This document shows positions 40,175-50,398 of a stretch of DNA of 50,398 nucleotides, one piece after another. The notes under the pieces are model-generated. The model searched no databases. It had not been told where the DNA came from and worked only from the letters and a program-made list of their open reading frames with translations. The position numbers and the translations under genes were made by a program. This DNA is from Ceratorhiza oryzae-sativae (Eukaryota > Basidiomycota > Agaricomycetes > Cantharellales > Ceratobasidiaceae), in contig JARWMV010000108.1 in NCBI GenBank assembly GCA_030998015.1, positions 1-50,398 of the forward strand. The letters are read 5' to 3'. The first letter of the stretch is position 1, and the number at the start of each line of letters is the position of its first letter.

Positions 40175-42577
40175 TCATTTGGTTCTCTTTGGCCTGCCTT
40201 TCGAGTCACCTGAGTGCTGACTTGTCTTGACTGGCATTGGTGTGTCTGGTAAGCACCTTTGCAAGTCATTTAGAACCTCTTTCATGTCAGCAAACTTGCT
40301 GGCACGTTCCATTGTGTCTTCTATTGGGTCGTAGCCCTTCCATCTGATTTGGTAAAACAGCTCGCCATTCCGCCATTCATAATTTGCAATGTGGTCCACC
40401 TCGTATTCCTCCTCTCCTTTTTCCGTTATGATTGGTGGTGGTTTGGCCTGCCTTCTTTGGAAGTCTTTATCTTCTGTGAATGGTGAGAGGAGATTTACAT
40501 GGAATACATTGTGTACACGTATGGTTTTAGGTAGGTCCAGGCGATATGCATGGGATGAGATCTTTTCTGTGATTTCAAAGGGCCCCCCTTTTTGGTTGTC
40601 CAGTTTCTTGGAGGGTCTCTTGGACGAGAGGTTTGTTAGGAGCAGCCAAACCTTGTCTCCTACCTTGAATTCCCTCCCTTTCTTTTCCATTTGTTGGTGT
40701 AATTCCATTGAGGCTCTTGCCTCATCCCATACCTTTTCCATTTGATTACGCATGTTGTCTGCAGCGGGTGCCTCAGATGGTTCTTCTCCCTCTCGGACAA
40801 CCCATCTTGGGTTTTTTCCATATACTGTTTCAAATGGGGTTTGTCCTGTTGTAGCATTTACGTGGTTGTTATGGCAGAATTCGGCAATGGGTAACCATTT
40901 TACCCAATCATCTTGTCTATAATTGCAGAAGGTTCTTAAGAACCCTTCTACCCATTGATTTGTCCTTTCCGACAGACCATCTGTTTCTGGATGGAAAGCA
41001 GTGGAGAATCTGGGCTTTGTCCCAATTCCTTTGTATAGGGCTTTTAGGAATTGGCTGTTAAAGGTTGGCCCTCGGTCTGAGACAGTGGTTTCTGGGGTCC
41101 CGTGATGTCTCCATACTTCCCTTATGAATATTTCTGCCAGTTCTTCTGCATTGGTGCTCTCCAGACATGGTACAAAATGGGCCTGCCGGGAGAAGCGATC
41201 TACAACTGTCAAGATACTATCGTACCCCTTTGAGACAGGTAATTTGACGATGAAATCATATGCGACATCTGCCCATGGTTTCCATGGGATTGGTAAGGAC
41301 TTCAGGGGAGTGCCTTGTTTGTGTCCTTTGCTTCTTTGACACGTTTCACAAGATTCCACGTATCGGTTTACTTGGGCCTTCATTCCTGGCCAATAGTAAT
41401 CCCTTGATAGTAATTCTAGTGTTCGGGCTTGTCCCTGATGACCTGCCACTGGGGCGTCATGGCACTCCTCAAGGAGACTCAACCTCAAGTCCTTGTCATC
41501 TGGGATGTAGAGCCTATCGTCATACCTTAATAGGCCCTCCTTCATTTCATACCGTCTAAATTCCTTCTGTACTGAGGGCGGTAGTTGTTCTTTATTTGCC
41601 ACACTCAGCCTTAAGGATCTGATAGATTCGTCTTCTTCCTGAGCTTCTTTAAGCTCTTCCCAGAAATTCCCCTGTACTTCTGCCATGAAACCTATGAACC
41701 TTTCTTCTGGAATCATGATCTGTGGTTCCATAGGGGTATCCCCATGGTCGCTCCTTCTGGAAAGGGCATCTGGCTTCTGTGAGAGTTTCCCTGGTCTATA
41801 CACAATCTGAAAATTGAAGGGTGCCAGAGTGAGATACCATCTGGCATGCCTTCTATTCCACATCTGGGCATTTTGCCAGTACTGGAGGTTCCTATGGTCA
41901 GTGTATATCACAATAGGTTCCTCTGTCCCTTCTAAGTATAACCTCCAGTGCTCTAAGGACCTAACAATTGCAAGCAACTCCTTGTCGTAGGTGTCATAAT
42001 TTTTCTCTGGTGGGGTGAAGCTCTTCGATAGGAAGGCAATTGGATGCAATCGGTTGTCATCACCCTTTTGGCTTAGTACCGCCCCCATGGCCACTCCTGA
42101 GGCGTCTGTTTCCAGTATGTATGGCCTGTTTGGGTTTGGGTGGATCAGGACCGGTTCTCTTGCTACTGCTTCTTTGATAGCTTCAAATGCTTCCTGTTGT
42201 TTTCTTTCCCACAGGAATTTGACATCTTTTTGGGTGAGATCTGTGAGGGGTTTGGCTAAGGTACTAAACTTCTCTATCCACCTTCTATAGAACCCCACGA
42301 AGCCTAGGAAGGCTTGGACTTCTTTTACTGTGTTAGGTTCTGGCCATTCTAGAACTGCCTTTACCTTTTCCTTTTCCATCGATATCCCTTCTGGGGATAT
42401 GACAATTCCAATGAAGCTTACCTCCTTCACAAAGAACTGACACTTGTGTGGTTTGAGGAAGAGGTGGTTTTCCCTCATTCTTCTTAACACTTCCCTGACA
42501 TGTTGTACGTGTTCTTCCCTGTTTCTGGAAAACACTAGTACATCGTCCATGTAGATTACCACATAATCGTCTATCAC
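40175..42577 (-). CDS. pol: RT C-terminal part, RNase H, integrase and chromodomain of C2
   Basis: 800 codons without a stop: RT from YMDDVLVF, thumb, RNase H (ETDASGVAMG, DKELLAI, YTDHRNLQYW), integrase finger (H..H..CETCQRSKG), core (VVDRFSRQ, SDRGPTFNS, ERTNQWVE) and chromodomain (VDHIANYEW..IRWKGYDP). All catalytic residues seen are intact. The only defect is the frameshift at its start near 42578. Chromodomains direct integration towards marked chromatin in such elements. Confidence 0.92.
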   Translation of the reverse strand: MIDDYVVIYMDDVLVFSRNREEHVQHVREVLRRMRENHLFLKPHKCQFFVKEVSFIGIVISPEGISMEKEKVKAVLEWPEPNTVKEVQAFLGFVGFYRRWIEKFSTLAKPLTDLTQKDVKFLWERKQQEAFEAIKEAVAREPVLIHPNPNRPYILETDASGVAMGAVLSQKGDDNRLHPIAFLSKSFTPPEKNYDTYDKELLAIVRSLEHWRLYLEGTEEPIVIYTDHRNLQYWQNAQMWNRRHARWYLTLAPFNFQIVYRPGKLSQKPDALSRRSDHGDTPMEPQIMIPEERFIGFMAEVQGNFWEELKEAQEEDESIRSLRLSVANKEQLPPSVQKEFRRYEMKEGLLRYDDRLYIPDDKDLRLSLLEECHDAPVAGHQGQARTLELLSRDYYWPGMKAQVNRYVESCETCQRSKGHKQGTPLKSLPIPWKPWADVAYDFIVKLPVSKGYDSILTVVDRFSRQAHFVPCLESTNAEELAEIFIREVWRHHGTPETTVSDRGPTFNSQFLKALYKGIGTKPRFSTAFHPETDGLSERTNQWVEGFLRTFCNYRQDDWVKWLPIAEFCHNNHVNATTGQTPFETVYGKNPRWVVREGEEPSEAPAADNMRNQMEKVWDEARASMELHQQMEKKGREFKVGDKVWLLLTNLSSKRPSKKLDNQKGGPFEITEKISSHAYRLDLPKTIRVHNVFHVNLLSPFTEDKDFQRRQAKPPPIITEKGEEEYEVDHIANYEWRNGELFYQIRWKGYDPIEDTMERASKFADMKEVLNDLQRCLPDTPMPVKTSQHSGDSKGRPKRTK

Positions 42578-43565
42578 GGAACTTTTCCATCATGAACCTG
42601 GTAAAGGTTCTTGGTCCTTCTTTTACTCCGAATGGCATGACCAAGCATTCAAACTGGCCTTCTCCTGTCCTGAAAGCTGTTTTCCATTCGTCTCCCTCTT
42701 TTACCCTGATGTTGTTGAACCCCCATCGAACATCCATTTTTGAATAGATGGTTGCATCCTTCAGTCTCTCAATCAATTCTATTTGGATTGGAAGTGGAAA
42801 CCTGTCTGGCTTGGTGATGTCATTCATCTTACGGTAGTCGACTACCAACCTAAGCCCTCCATCTGCTTTGTTCACATAGAAACAGGGTGCAGCTACAACT
42901 GACTGGCTGGGCCTTATTTTCCCGTTTCTTAGTTCCTCCTCTAGGTACTCCCTGAGCGCCTTTGTTTCTGCTGGTGACATACTGTACCTCTTTGCAGGCT
43001 TTGGCAGCTCCGCTCCCTCGATCAGGTCCATTTTGAAGTCTAGGTTACCTCGGTGGGGTGGAAGTTCTCGGAAACCTTCTTCCCCAAATAGGTCTTCAAA
43101 ATCCCTAAATTCTTCTGGGATTTGTAGGCTTTCACTTGCTGCCCTTGCCTTGATTTCGTCTGGGTATGAGATGGTAAGGTCTTTCCAATCTATGATAGGT
43201 TCTGCTTCTTCAAGCCATTCTTTCCCTAGGACTATGTCGGTGTCACCTAGGGTCATTACATAAAGGGAGCATTTTAGTGTCTTCCCTTCCACTTCGATGT
43301 TTAGTTCTGCCCTTTCTTCTATGGCATCCTTGATTTCATTTCCATCAATGGCCACAATTGATTTCTTGTGTTTGAGGGGAGTGGTTGGAATCCCTTTTTC
43401 CCTTGAATAGGCCTTATCGATGAAGTTGGTTGAAGATCCTGAGTCAATCAGCGTTTTAGCTGGTTCCATGATTCCCTCTACCGTAGTGTATATTATTGAT
43501 TGATTACTAGACTTCTTGAGGTAACATACATCTGCGGTAGGGGTTATATTGGGGTCCTCCAACAT
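42578..43565 (-). pseudogene. pol: Protease and RT N-terminal part of C2
   Basis: The protease has LIDSGSSTNFID. RT has LVVDYRKMND, YSKMDVRWGFN and MPFGVKEGPRTF. The frame then shifts near 42578 (after MEKFRD) and resumes as the 42577 frame; C1 lacks this region so it cannot arbitrate. Length and motif order are normal for Ty3/Gypsy. Confidence 0.9.
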
Positions 43566-43582
43566 GGAAGTGGTAGGACCAA

Positions 43583-45414
43583 TTAGTTTTCCGACTCAGA
43601 GCTGCTTTCTTCCTCAACTTGTCTGCTGGCCTTCCCTTGTATCTTAGCTTTGTCGTAGGTCCACTGGCCTCGGCACTCCTTCAGGACATGCCCTGATTTA
43701 CCGCATTTGATACAGAGTCCTTCTTTCCTTCGCCTGTCCTTTTCACTGTTTGGTATCCTTACCATGTTGTTGGTTTGGGTATTCCCCTGTTTGCCGCTGG
43801 TCCCTAAAGGCTTGTTCCCCCTTGTTTGTATTTCGCTGGTGCCCAGGTTGAATTTGATGAGTTGCTGGTCCTTGTATTCATTTTCTGGTTTGCAAACTGC
43901 ATGTCATCCATTTTGCAGGCAAAGTCAATTAATTGATCTAAGGTATATGATGGACCTTCAGCCTCATTTGCCAGTACTTCAATCCTTAAGATCTCTTGTC
44001 GTACTTCGGGTTTTAACCCTTCCCTGAATTGGTCCTTGAGGGCTTCCTGGTTCCAGTCTACCTCTTGGATCAGGATCCGGAATTGGGTAGCATAATCCAA
44101 TGCACTCTTGGTCTGTGTTAATTTCCTTAGTTTCCGGATGGTCTTTTCCTTTATGACTGGGTCATTAAAAGCATCCAGGAATCCCTTCCTGAAATCCTTC
44201 CAGGATGCAAGAATACCTGTGTGTTCGCCTGCTAGTAGTTTCCGGCGGTAAGGTTGTGCCCAGTTTGCTGCTTCCCCATCCTCCATGTTCATTAGCACAG
44301 CAGATATCTTTTTTCGGTCATCAAAGGCTGATTCGTCATAGTCAGCAAAGAAAAGTTCCATGCTGATTATGAAGTTCTCTGCTTCCTTCCCCTTTTTCCC
44401 ATTAAATTTGCTGGGTCTCCCTAGTCTCGCCTCCTTAGGAGTGTGGTTTGCAGCAAGGGTAGGTTGGTTTGCTTGGGATGGAGGTTCTGTTCGGGGTCTT
44501 ATTGTGGACTCAGCCTGGAAGGTTCTTCCCAGAAAGGTGTTCGTACTGGGGAGGCTGAGGGGGATCGTGAGGGGCTTCCTATGACCACCCTAGTTCTTCC
44601 CCTGGTTTCTTCTGTCCTTTCCCTTGGCCTTCCTGCTTCAGTTGTTTTCCGGAGCTCATTTCCTAGATCGGTTACCCGTTGTTCTAGTGCGATTAGGATC
44701 TCCCCTGTGTTTTCGGTTTTCTTCTCTAAGCTTTCGAGCTTTCGCTCTTGCATTCCCAGTACCCGGTTTATTTCCATGGAGATGTCCTTTAATTCTTTTA
44801 TCAGGTTCCCCATTTCTGCTTTTAGGTCGTCCTGGTTCTTTGCCACATAGAGGACATTTTTGTTGGATGTTTCCATAGACCTTACCATCCAGTCCACGTT
44901 TCCTTCTTGTCGGGTTAGTGATATTTGACACTGATTTATACCTGTGATTGCCTTTTCTAGTTCCCTATGATTATTGTCTCTAAGTTCCTTGAGCCCCGCC
45001 CTGATGGCGTGGCAATGGTGTGAATAGGGTTGGCAGTGGCTATGGTTCCGGGACCTGGCTGGGGTTGTGTCCTTGCCTCTTCCGCCAAGGCGTGCCTTGT
45101 TCGTATATGGTTCGGGTCATATCTTCTACCTCATCCCTCTCTGGATTTGAGATATCTTCTGGGTCTGGATTTATCAGGTGAATTGGCGGTTGAGGGCTGC
45201 GGAGTGGTATTCCCCCTATTTCCCCTCCCAGGATGGGGGCCCGAGTGGGGTTGGGTTGAGCCACTGGTCGTGGGTTTTGTGGCAACCCCCCTGGCATTCC
45301 TTGGAGGGTCTCATCTGGGTTACCTTCAGCCTCTGGGGAAGCAATGGGTTTGGGTGATTGTGGCCTACTATTTGCCACTCTGCTTTGAGATCGAGTTTGT
45401 GGTCTCTGTGACAT
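43583..45414 (-). pseudogene. gag: Gag of C2
   Basis: From ATG 45414 (MSQRPQTRSQS): Pro-rich N-terminus, coiled coil (44897-44499, LESLEKKTENTG), capsid domain (44361-43804, WKDFRKGFLDAFND) and knuckle CIKCGKSGHVLKEC with an acidic Ser/Glu end (stop 43583). Small deletions near 45090 and 45007 relative to C1, and another near 43820, shift the frame; stops seen in C1 are CGA here. Confidence 0.88.
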
Positions 45415-45521
45415 AGTTTCTTTATGTTCTCTTATGTATCACAGGAGTTAGCTGGTTTTCTCGTGTACTCAGCCCTTAGTATCTGTGCAGTATACTTATG
45501 TTCGCCACTAGTTAAGTTAAG

Positions 45522-45533
45522 AGCTTGCTTTAT
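45522..45533 (-). promoter_or_regulatory. Self-complementary PBS of C2
   Basis: ATAAAGCAAGCT on the element strand, 2 nt from the LTR. It matches one arm and complements the other arm of the start-site hairpin in the LTR (45663-45698). Confidence 0.62.
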
Positions 45534-45535
45534 AA

Positions 45536-46200
45536 TGTCGTGACCCTCTGGAGGCTCCCTTGTGGAGCACTTAAGTAGTGGCTGCGTTGACGGTTTGGTG
45601 CTATGCAGTATGTATTGAGTGTTCTAGTTACAGTGTTTGCTATGGTCTATGGTGGTTGACAAGATAAAGCAAGCTGAGGCATCCAGTCTTGCTTTATCCT
45701 CCTTATATATACCTGTGGCTGCGGTGGCTGCGGACGTATTATCTAAGTAGGTGTAGGTTATGTACAGTACTATGGGTTAGGTAATTGTTTGTCTTAAGTT
45801 TGTGCGGCTCCAAATCTTATAGAGCCGCGCGAGGTCCGAGGGTCATGTGACCTTTTGGACTTAAGCACCTGGCGCTTAATCGCTGAATAAGCGCCGAGGT
45901 CACGTGACAACTCGCTCCTCGCTCCAGGTAACATGGGAGAGAAACGCTGGAGCGAGTTCAGGGTAACCACCGGCGCTTAATCGTTGGTAAGCGCCGAGAT
46001 CACGTGACAACTCGCTCCTCGCTCCAGGTAACATGGGAGAGAAACGCTGGAGCGAGTTCAGGGTAACCACCGGCGCTTAATCGTTGGGTAAGCGCCGAGA
46101 TCACGTGACCTTGTTTATGGTTTGTTCCGCTTCGGGAAAAATGCCATAAATCTGTACAATATTCGGTTGTTAGGTTATGTCTGCTAGGCGGGTCATAACA
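45536..46200 (-). repeat. 5' LTR of C2
   Basis: 665 bp. TATATATAAGG (45711-45702 region) precedes by about 31 nt the start-site word CCTCAGCTTGCTTTATC. It lacks the 3' arm of the GTATTATC hairpin through a 12-bp deletion near 45748. Tandem hairpin units are as in the 3' LTR. Confidence 0.92.
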
Positions 46201-46839
46201 GTAAGAGTGAGACTCAGTTGTCCTGCCAATCTGATACATAGTGTCTCAGGTACCCTTCTACTACTTGGTTAGCCCTTTCAGACTGGCCATCTGTTTGGGG
46301 GTGATATGCTGTGGAGTAGGATGGTTTCACATCCAGCCATTTATACAGGTGCCTTAGGAATTTGGATGCAAAGTTGGGGCCATAGTCTGAGATGGTTTTT
46401 TGTGGTAACCTGTGAAGTTTCCATACATAAGTTAGGAAAAGGTTTGCACAGTCCATTGCACTGGCTTCTGATTGGCATGGAATAAAGTGGACCATTTTTG
46501 TCAGGTGATTGACAACTGTAAATATAGCATCAAACCCTTCTGACAGGGGAAGCCCAGTAATTAGGTCATAGGTGATTTCCTCCCAAGGTTTTTCTGGTGC
46601 TAGTATTGGGTTTAGGAGCCCTGGGGGAACTTGGTTGCTGTGCTTATTCCTAATACAGGATTCACAATGCATGACATACTTGTTGACCAATTTTTTCATT
46701 GCTGACCATGTATATTTGTGGTTTAACAACTTGTATGTTTGGAATTGCCCTGGATGTCCTGCTGCTGGGTTATCATGACAACTTTCAATGACCAGCTTGC
46801 AAAGTTCTTTGTTATTTAGGACATAGATCTGGCCCTTGT
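46201..46839 (-). pseudogene. pol: Family-A integrase fragment H
   Basis: The frame holds the zinc finger (CESCIRNKH) and core up to WQDN. The first catalytic Asp is lost: VVN instead of VVD (AAT codon at 46510-46508). The second site reads SDYGPNF. The fragment is bounded by C2 on the left and E LTR copy E3 on the right, so its own LTRs are elsewhere. Confidence 0.88.
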
Positions 46840-47404
46840 TGTTACGGGTCAGGGTACACTTGGATATCTAGAGCTTAAGCAAATGTAGATATGTTAGTAT
46901 ACACTAATCGTACTCAATACTTCTTAGACTAGGGTAAGAAGGCTCAAAGTAGTTGCAATGCAATCAAGTAACACTCAAGGTAGTCTTAATCTTTCACAGT
47001 GTAAACTGACTAATTTATAGGTATAAAGAGCAAGACTACTATGGTCAGGTTCCCTTAGATATCTTAAATGTAGTTCAGCCCTAGTTGCTTGGACTAACTG
47101 ATACTAATCTTAATACTAGGCTTAAGCGATAGCTTATAGGATAGATGGTGGGCTGCCTAATGCGTGTACTTCCTCAGCTACAGGTACTTAGATTTCCTCT
47201 AATAGCTGGTACTTAATGTCACACTCAATCAGGCAATATTGTATCCTTATATATCTCTGTATATAAGATACAATGACTCAGACAGTATATAACTAATATG
47301 GTACTTTATTCCTCAGTACTAGTTATATAAGAAATCACACACAGACAAGAGAAATAGAAAGAGAAAAAGGAAACCAATAACCGGTCTGGGTTGAGTAGTG
47401 AAGG
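46840..47404 (-). repeat. E-family LTR, copy E3, truncated by F
   Basis: It begins TGTTACGGGTCAGGG and runs to GTAGTGAAGG, where the family-A LTR of F starts. It matches the first 565 bp or so of E1. Confidence 0.85.
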
Positions 47405-48889
47405 TGTCGACGACGACAAGTCAGGCGACAAGGAAAATAGTAAGAGAATAAAAGAACTTGTATTCGACGAGAGGTCAAGTTCTTGAGGAGTCCTCTGCGA
47501 ACTTGACCTGGTTTATATACATAGTACAAGCCACATCATAACAAACAAGTCCGTACAGTGAGTCACGACAGATAAGAGATAGAAGCAGTAGAAGCGACTG
47601 CGGAACTGCGGAATTTCACATCAGAGTTGAAATACATCTTGGTTACCGGTCCGGAACATTCCCTGAGTCACATGACATGGATATACCATAAAAGGCAAGT
47701 ATGTTTTGAAGATGATCTTATAAAATGTAGTAAATCGAGAAAATATTGTAGAGTGGATGTATGCGTGTCAGTTCGTGACACTTCCCCCCTTCAAGGCACA
47801 GGGGTCCTGGGGTGCCTTTGGGTGCAACTTGACATAGTCAGCGATGAGTTCTGGTGCGTTCACCAGGTCATCATAGGTTAACCATTGTCGCTCGTCATAG
47901 CCGAGCCACTTGGCATAGTATTCAAAGATGTTAGATCTTTTGTTGTATCGTGACTTTATGATCTGTTCCACTTCAAACTCTTCTTCCCCTTCAGGAGTTA
48001 CCACAGGTGGTGGTGGGGGAACCTGACGGCCATAGGGGTCGTCTTTATGTTTGGTCAGGAGTGAGACATGAAACACTGGGTGTATTTTCATGGTTATTGG
48101 TAGGTCCAATTTGTAGGCATGTGTGCCATGTTGTGCTACCACCCTGAATGGTCCAACTCTTTTGTGGGCCAGTTTCCTGGAGGCCTGCTGTGTCCGTATG
48201 TTTTTGGTATCAAGCCAGACCTTGTCTCCAACCTTAATAGCTTCAGGGGTCCGATGCTTCTGGTCGTAGTATTCCTTGATCCTCTGGTTTGCTATTTCCA
48301 GGGCTGCCTTAAGTTCGTCATGGCCCTTTTGGAGCCATTCTGCATGGTTGTCCGCTAAAGGAAGTTCTGGTTCCTCCCTGTCCCCGACTGCTAGCCTTGG
48401 GTGGAAACCGTAGTTTGCAAAGAATGGTGATTTGCCAGTTGAGGCATTAACACCATTATTGTAGGCAAATTCAGCTAATGGTAGGAGCGAGACCCAGTCA
48501 TCTTGTCTGTCTGATACATAGTGTCTGATGTACCCTTCCACTACTTGGTTGGCTCGTTCGGACTGGCCATCTGTCTGAGGGTGGTATGCTGTGGAGTAGG
48601 AGGGTTTTATATCCAGTCGTTTGTATAAGTGCCTTAAGAATTTGGATGCAAAGTTGGGGCCATGGTCTGAGATTGTTTTCCGTGGTAACCCATGGAGTTT
48701 CCATACATATGTTAGGAACAGGTTGGCGCAATCCATAGCACTGGCTTCCAATTGACATGGAATAAAGTGGATCATTTTTGTCAGATGGTCGACCACTGTA
48801 AATATGGCATCAAATCCCTCTGACAGGGGTAGCCCGGTGATCAGATCGTAGGTAATTTCTTCCCAAGGTTTTTCTGGTGCAGGTATTGG
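47405..48889 (-). mobile_element. pol: Family-A element F, 3' part
   Basis: 3' LTR 47405-47780 (TGTCACGAACTGACA to GTCGACA, CpG-rich), polypurine tract TTGAAGGGGGGAAG, then integrase (VVDHLTKM, SDHGPNF, ERANQVVE) with chromodomain-like end (EFEVEQIIKS..YYAKWLGYDERQW). The pol frame is open to TGA 47768-47770, inside the LTR. It is the least decayed copy of this region (CGA at sites that are TGA in B) and is cut at 48889 by E4. Confidence 0.9.
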
Positions 48890-50192
48890 TGTTATGGATC
48901 ACTAACATTTTCTATTATTTTAGTCTGCTCTGCCAACAAGCGATGCCTCTGTAATTAAATTGTGAAATACTCGAATTTGTATGCGCTCTGAATTGTACTA
49001 TTTTCTGTTTCATTAAATAGTACAAAATTCCCGCTCTCCAACGCATATTTTATTAAGTTTTTACGATAAGATCTCAGAGAGATACAGAGGTTGCAATATT
49101 TCCTCTTATCAGGAGATATTGATTACAACATCGCACCGCTCATATCTCGGCAACCGCTTACGCTATCAAAGCGATCTTGTGCTCTATCGATAGCCAATCT
49201 TCGGCGGTATCTGCTGCCCGAAGATCGTCGCGATCCACCGGATCCTCGCGCCGGAATGGCCCGAAGATCATTAGAATCTTACTGGACCATCAATCAAGAT
49301 CTAATGACTCCAGTGAGTCAGGAGAGCTTCCCAAATTGATCCAGAAGCTTCTCTGACTCACTTTATGACTCACTGAGATGTAGCCTCCATTCATTACATG
49401 TATATACTATGATAATATGATCTACAAGCCAATAGCAGGTCTCAGATGCATCAATGCCTTCGATCCACACCCTGTCTTTACTCTTTTATCCTATACTGGC
49501 TAGGGTGTACCCCAAGTATAGCAGTACCCTCTTTTGATGATCGCACTGGCATGCATGTATCTATTTGGCTCTGGAATGCCCTCCTCAGGGTATAAAAGGA
49601 CCTCCTCTGAGGCCCTTCCAGACCACCTTCCTCCCTCTACTCAACCCAGACTGGTTATTGGTTTCTTTTCTCTTTCTATTTCTCTTGTCTGTGTGTGATT
49701 TCTTATATAACTAGTACTGAGGAATAAAGTACCATATTAGTTATATACTGTCTGAGACATTGTATCTTATATACAGAGATATATAAGGATACAATATTGC
49801 CTGATTGAGCGTGACATTAAGTACCAGCTATTAGAGGAAATCTAAGTACCTGTAGCTGAGGAAGTACACGCATTAGGCAGCCCCCATCTATCCTATAAGC
49901 TATCGCTTAAGCCTAGTATTAAGATTAGTATCAGTTAGTCCAAGCGACTAGGGCTGAACTACATTTAAGATATCTAAGGGAACCTGACCATAGTAGTCTT
50001 GCTCTTTATACCTATAAATTAGTCAGTTTACACTGTGAAAGATTAAGACTACCTTGAGCGTTACTTGATCGCATTGCAACTATTTTGAGCCTTCTTACTC
50101 TAGTCTAAGAAGTATTGAGTACGATTAGTGTATACTAACATATCTACATTTGCTTAAGCTCTAGATATTCAAGTGTACCCTGACCCGTAACA
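48890..50192 (+). repeat. E-family LTR, copy E4
   Basis: 1303 bp, TGTTATGGATCAC to GACCCGTAACA. It contains the CpG-rich block (about 49110-49270) with an 82-codon ORF (49091-49339, no ATG) also present in E1, then TATAAAAGG near 49591. Being followed by internal sequence, it is the 5' LTR of an element running off the right edge. Confidence 0.88.
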
Positions 50193-50398
50193 TTGGTGAA
50201 GCGACCCAGGTCCTTACATCAAGTAACTATCAACTAACATTGCCATTTTTGGTCAATCTATTGCCCAAAACGGAATTTCTCAATTTTGACCACTCTGTGT
50301 ATAGAAATACCTTTCTTACCACAGAATACAACGACATATCTTGGGCTCTTGAGATAGATCCTGTCTGGATTCAAGCCCCAAACCCTACAATTACTGTT
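50193..50398 (+). other. Start of the internal region of the E element, window edge
   Basis: T then TGGTGAAGCGACCC follows the LTR, a tRNA-type PBS because it starts with TGG. One frame stays open from about 50196 to the window end (about 67 codons, LPKTEFLNFD, EIDPVWIQAPNP) without an ATG and may be the beginning of gag. Superfamily cannot be decided from this piece. Confidence 0.5.

Larger units (their letters stand above)
36863..46200 (-). mobile_element. Composite Ty3/Gypsy element C2 with cargo module
   Basis: A 9338-bp element with LTRs 36863-37541 and 45536-46200. It is the better-preserved C copy (more CpG, few stops, single frameshifts in gag and RT). Minus strand order: gag, protease, RT, RNase H, integrase, chromodomain, ORFX, antisense ORFY, Rep remnant, tRNA-like unit, polypurine tract. 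Flanks differ: D integrase (plus) on the left, family-A integrase (minus) on the right, with no 5-bp duplication. Confidence 0.93.

Overview
The window is a stack of nested LTR retrotransposons from what looks like a basidiomycete (probably agaricomycete) fungus. Evidence: chromodomain-bearing Ty3/Gypsy pol genes, introns of about 50 bp with a CTAAC-type branch site, heavy loss of CpG in the older copies, and no ordinary single-copy host gene. No CRISPR, rRNA or bacterial operon is present. Nearly all sequence is assigned to five LTR families, here called A, C, D, E and a small Copia, plus one hAT-like DNA element. Family letters and copy names (A, B, F, G, H and I are all copies of family A) are mine.

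Layout. 1-7195: element A (minus), running off the left edge, with gag split by a hAT-like insertion (3370-4608). 7196-7742: unassigned. 7743-8218: family-A derivative I (LTR joined to a fragment of an accessory ORF). 8219-15210: complete but dead family-A element B (minus). 15211-15264: 54-bp inverted spacer. 15265-16053 and 28742-29965: family-A element G (plus), split by C1. 16054-28736: element C1 (minus, TSD CATGG), itself invaded by D, E and Copia pieces. 29319-29842: solo D LTR. 29966-31395: E LTR with a solo D2 LTR inside. 31396-36862: D element (plus). 36863-46200: second C element, C2 (minus). 46201-48889: family-A integrase fragments H and F around an E LTR. 48890-50398: E LTR and the start of its internal region (plus).

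The main find is family C. Between its chromodomain pol and its 3' LTR, both copies carry a cargo module: an unknown gene (ORFX) on the element strand; an intron-containing unknown gene (ORFY) on the opposite strand; and, divergent from ORFY, a Rep-like gene with an HUH nicking domain (HIHTL, HPNI, YLWK) fused to a P-loop helicase (GETGTGKT), resembling Reps of geminivirus-like circular ssDNA replicons. Beside the polypurine tract lies a Pol III tRNA-like unit with A box, B box and T-run. An LTR retrotransposon carrying a rolling-circle-type Rep is unusual.

A second theme is priming. In families A, C and D the sequence 2 nt inside the 5' LTR matches no tRNA end I recognise. Instead it is complementary over 12-15 nt to the predicted 5' end of the element's own transcript, about 30 nt past the TATA box, which suggests Tf1/sushi-type self-priming. 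Family A also has a zinc-knuckle accessory ORF between LTR and gag, possibly inside a leader intron. Stops in the old copies are mostly TGA where a sister copy has CGA, as expected from 5-methylcytosine deamination.
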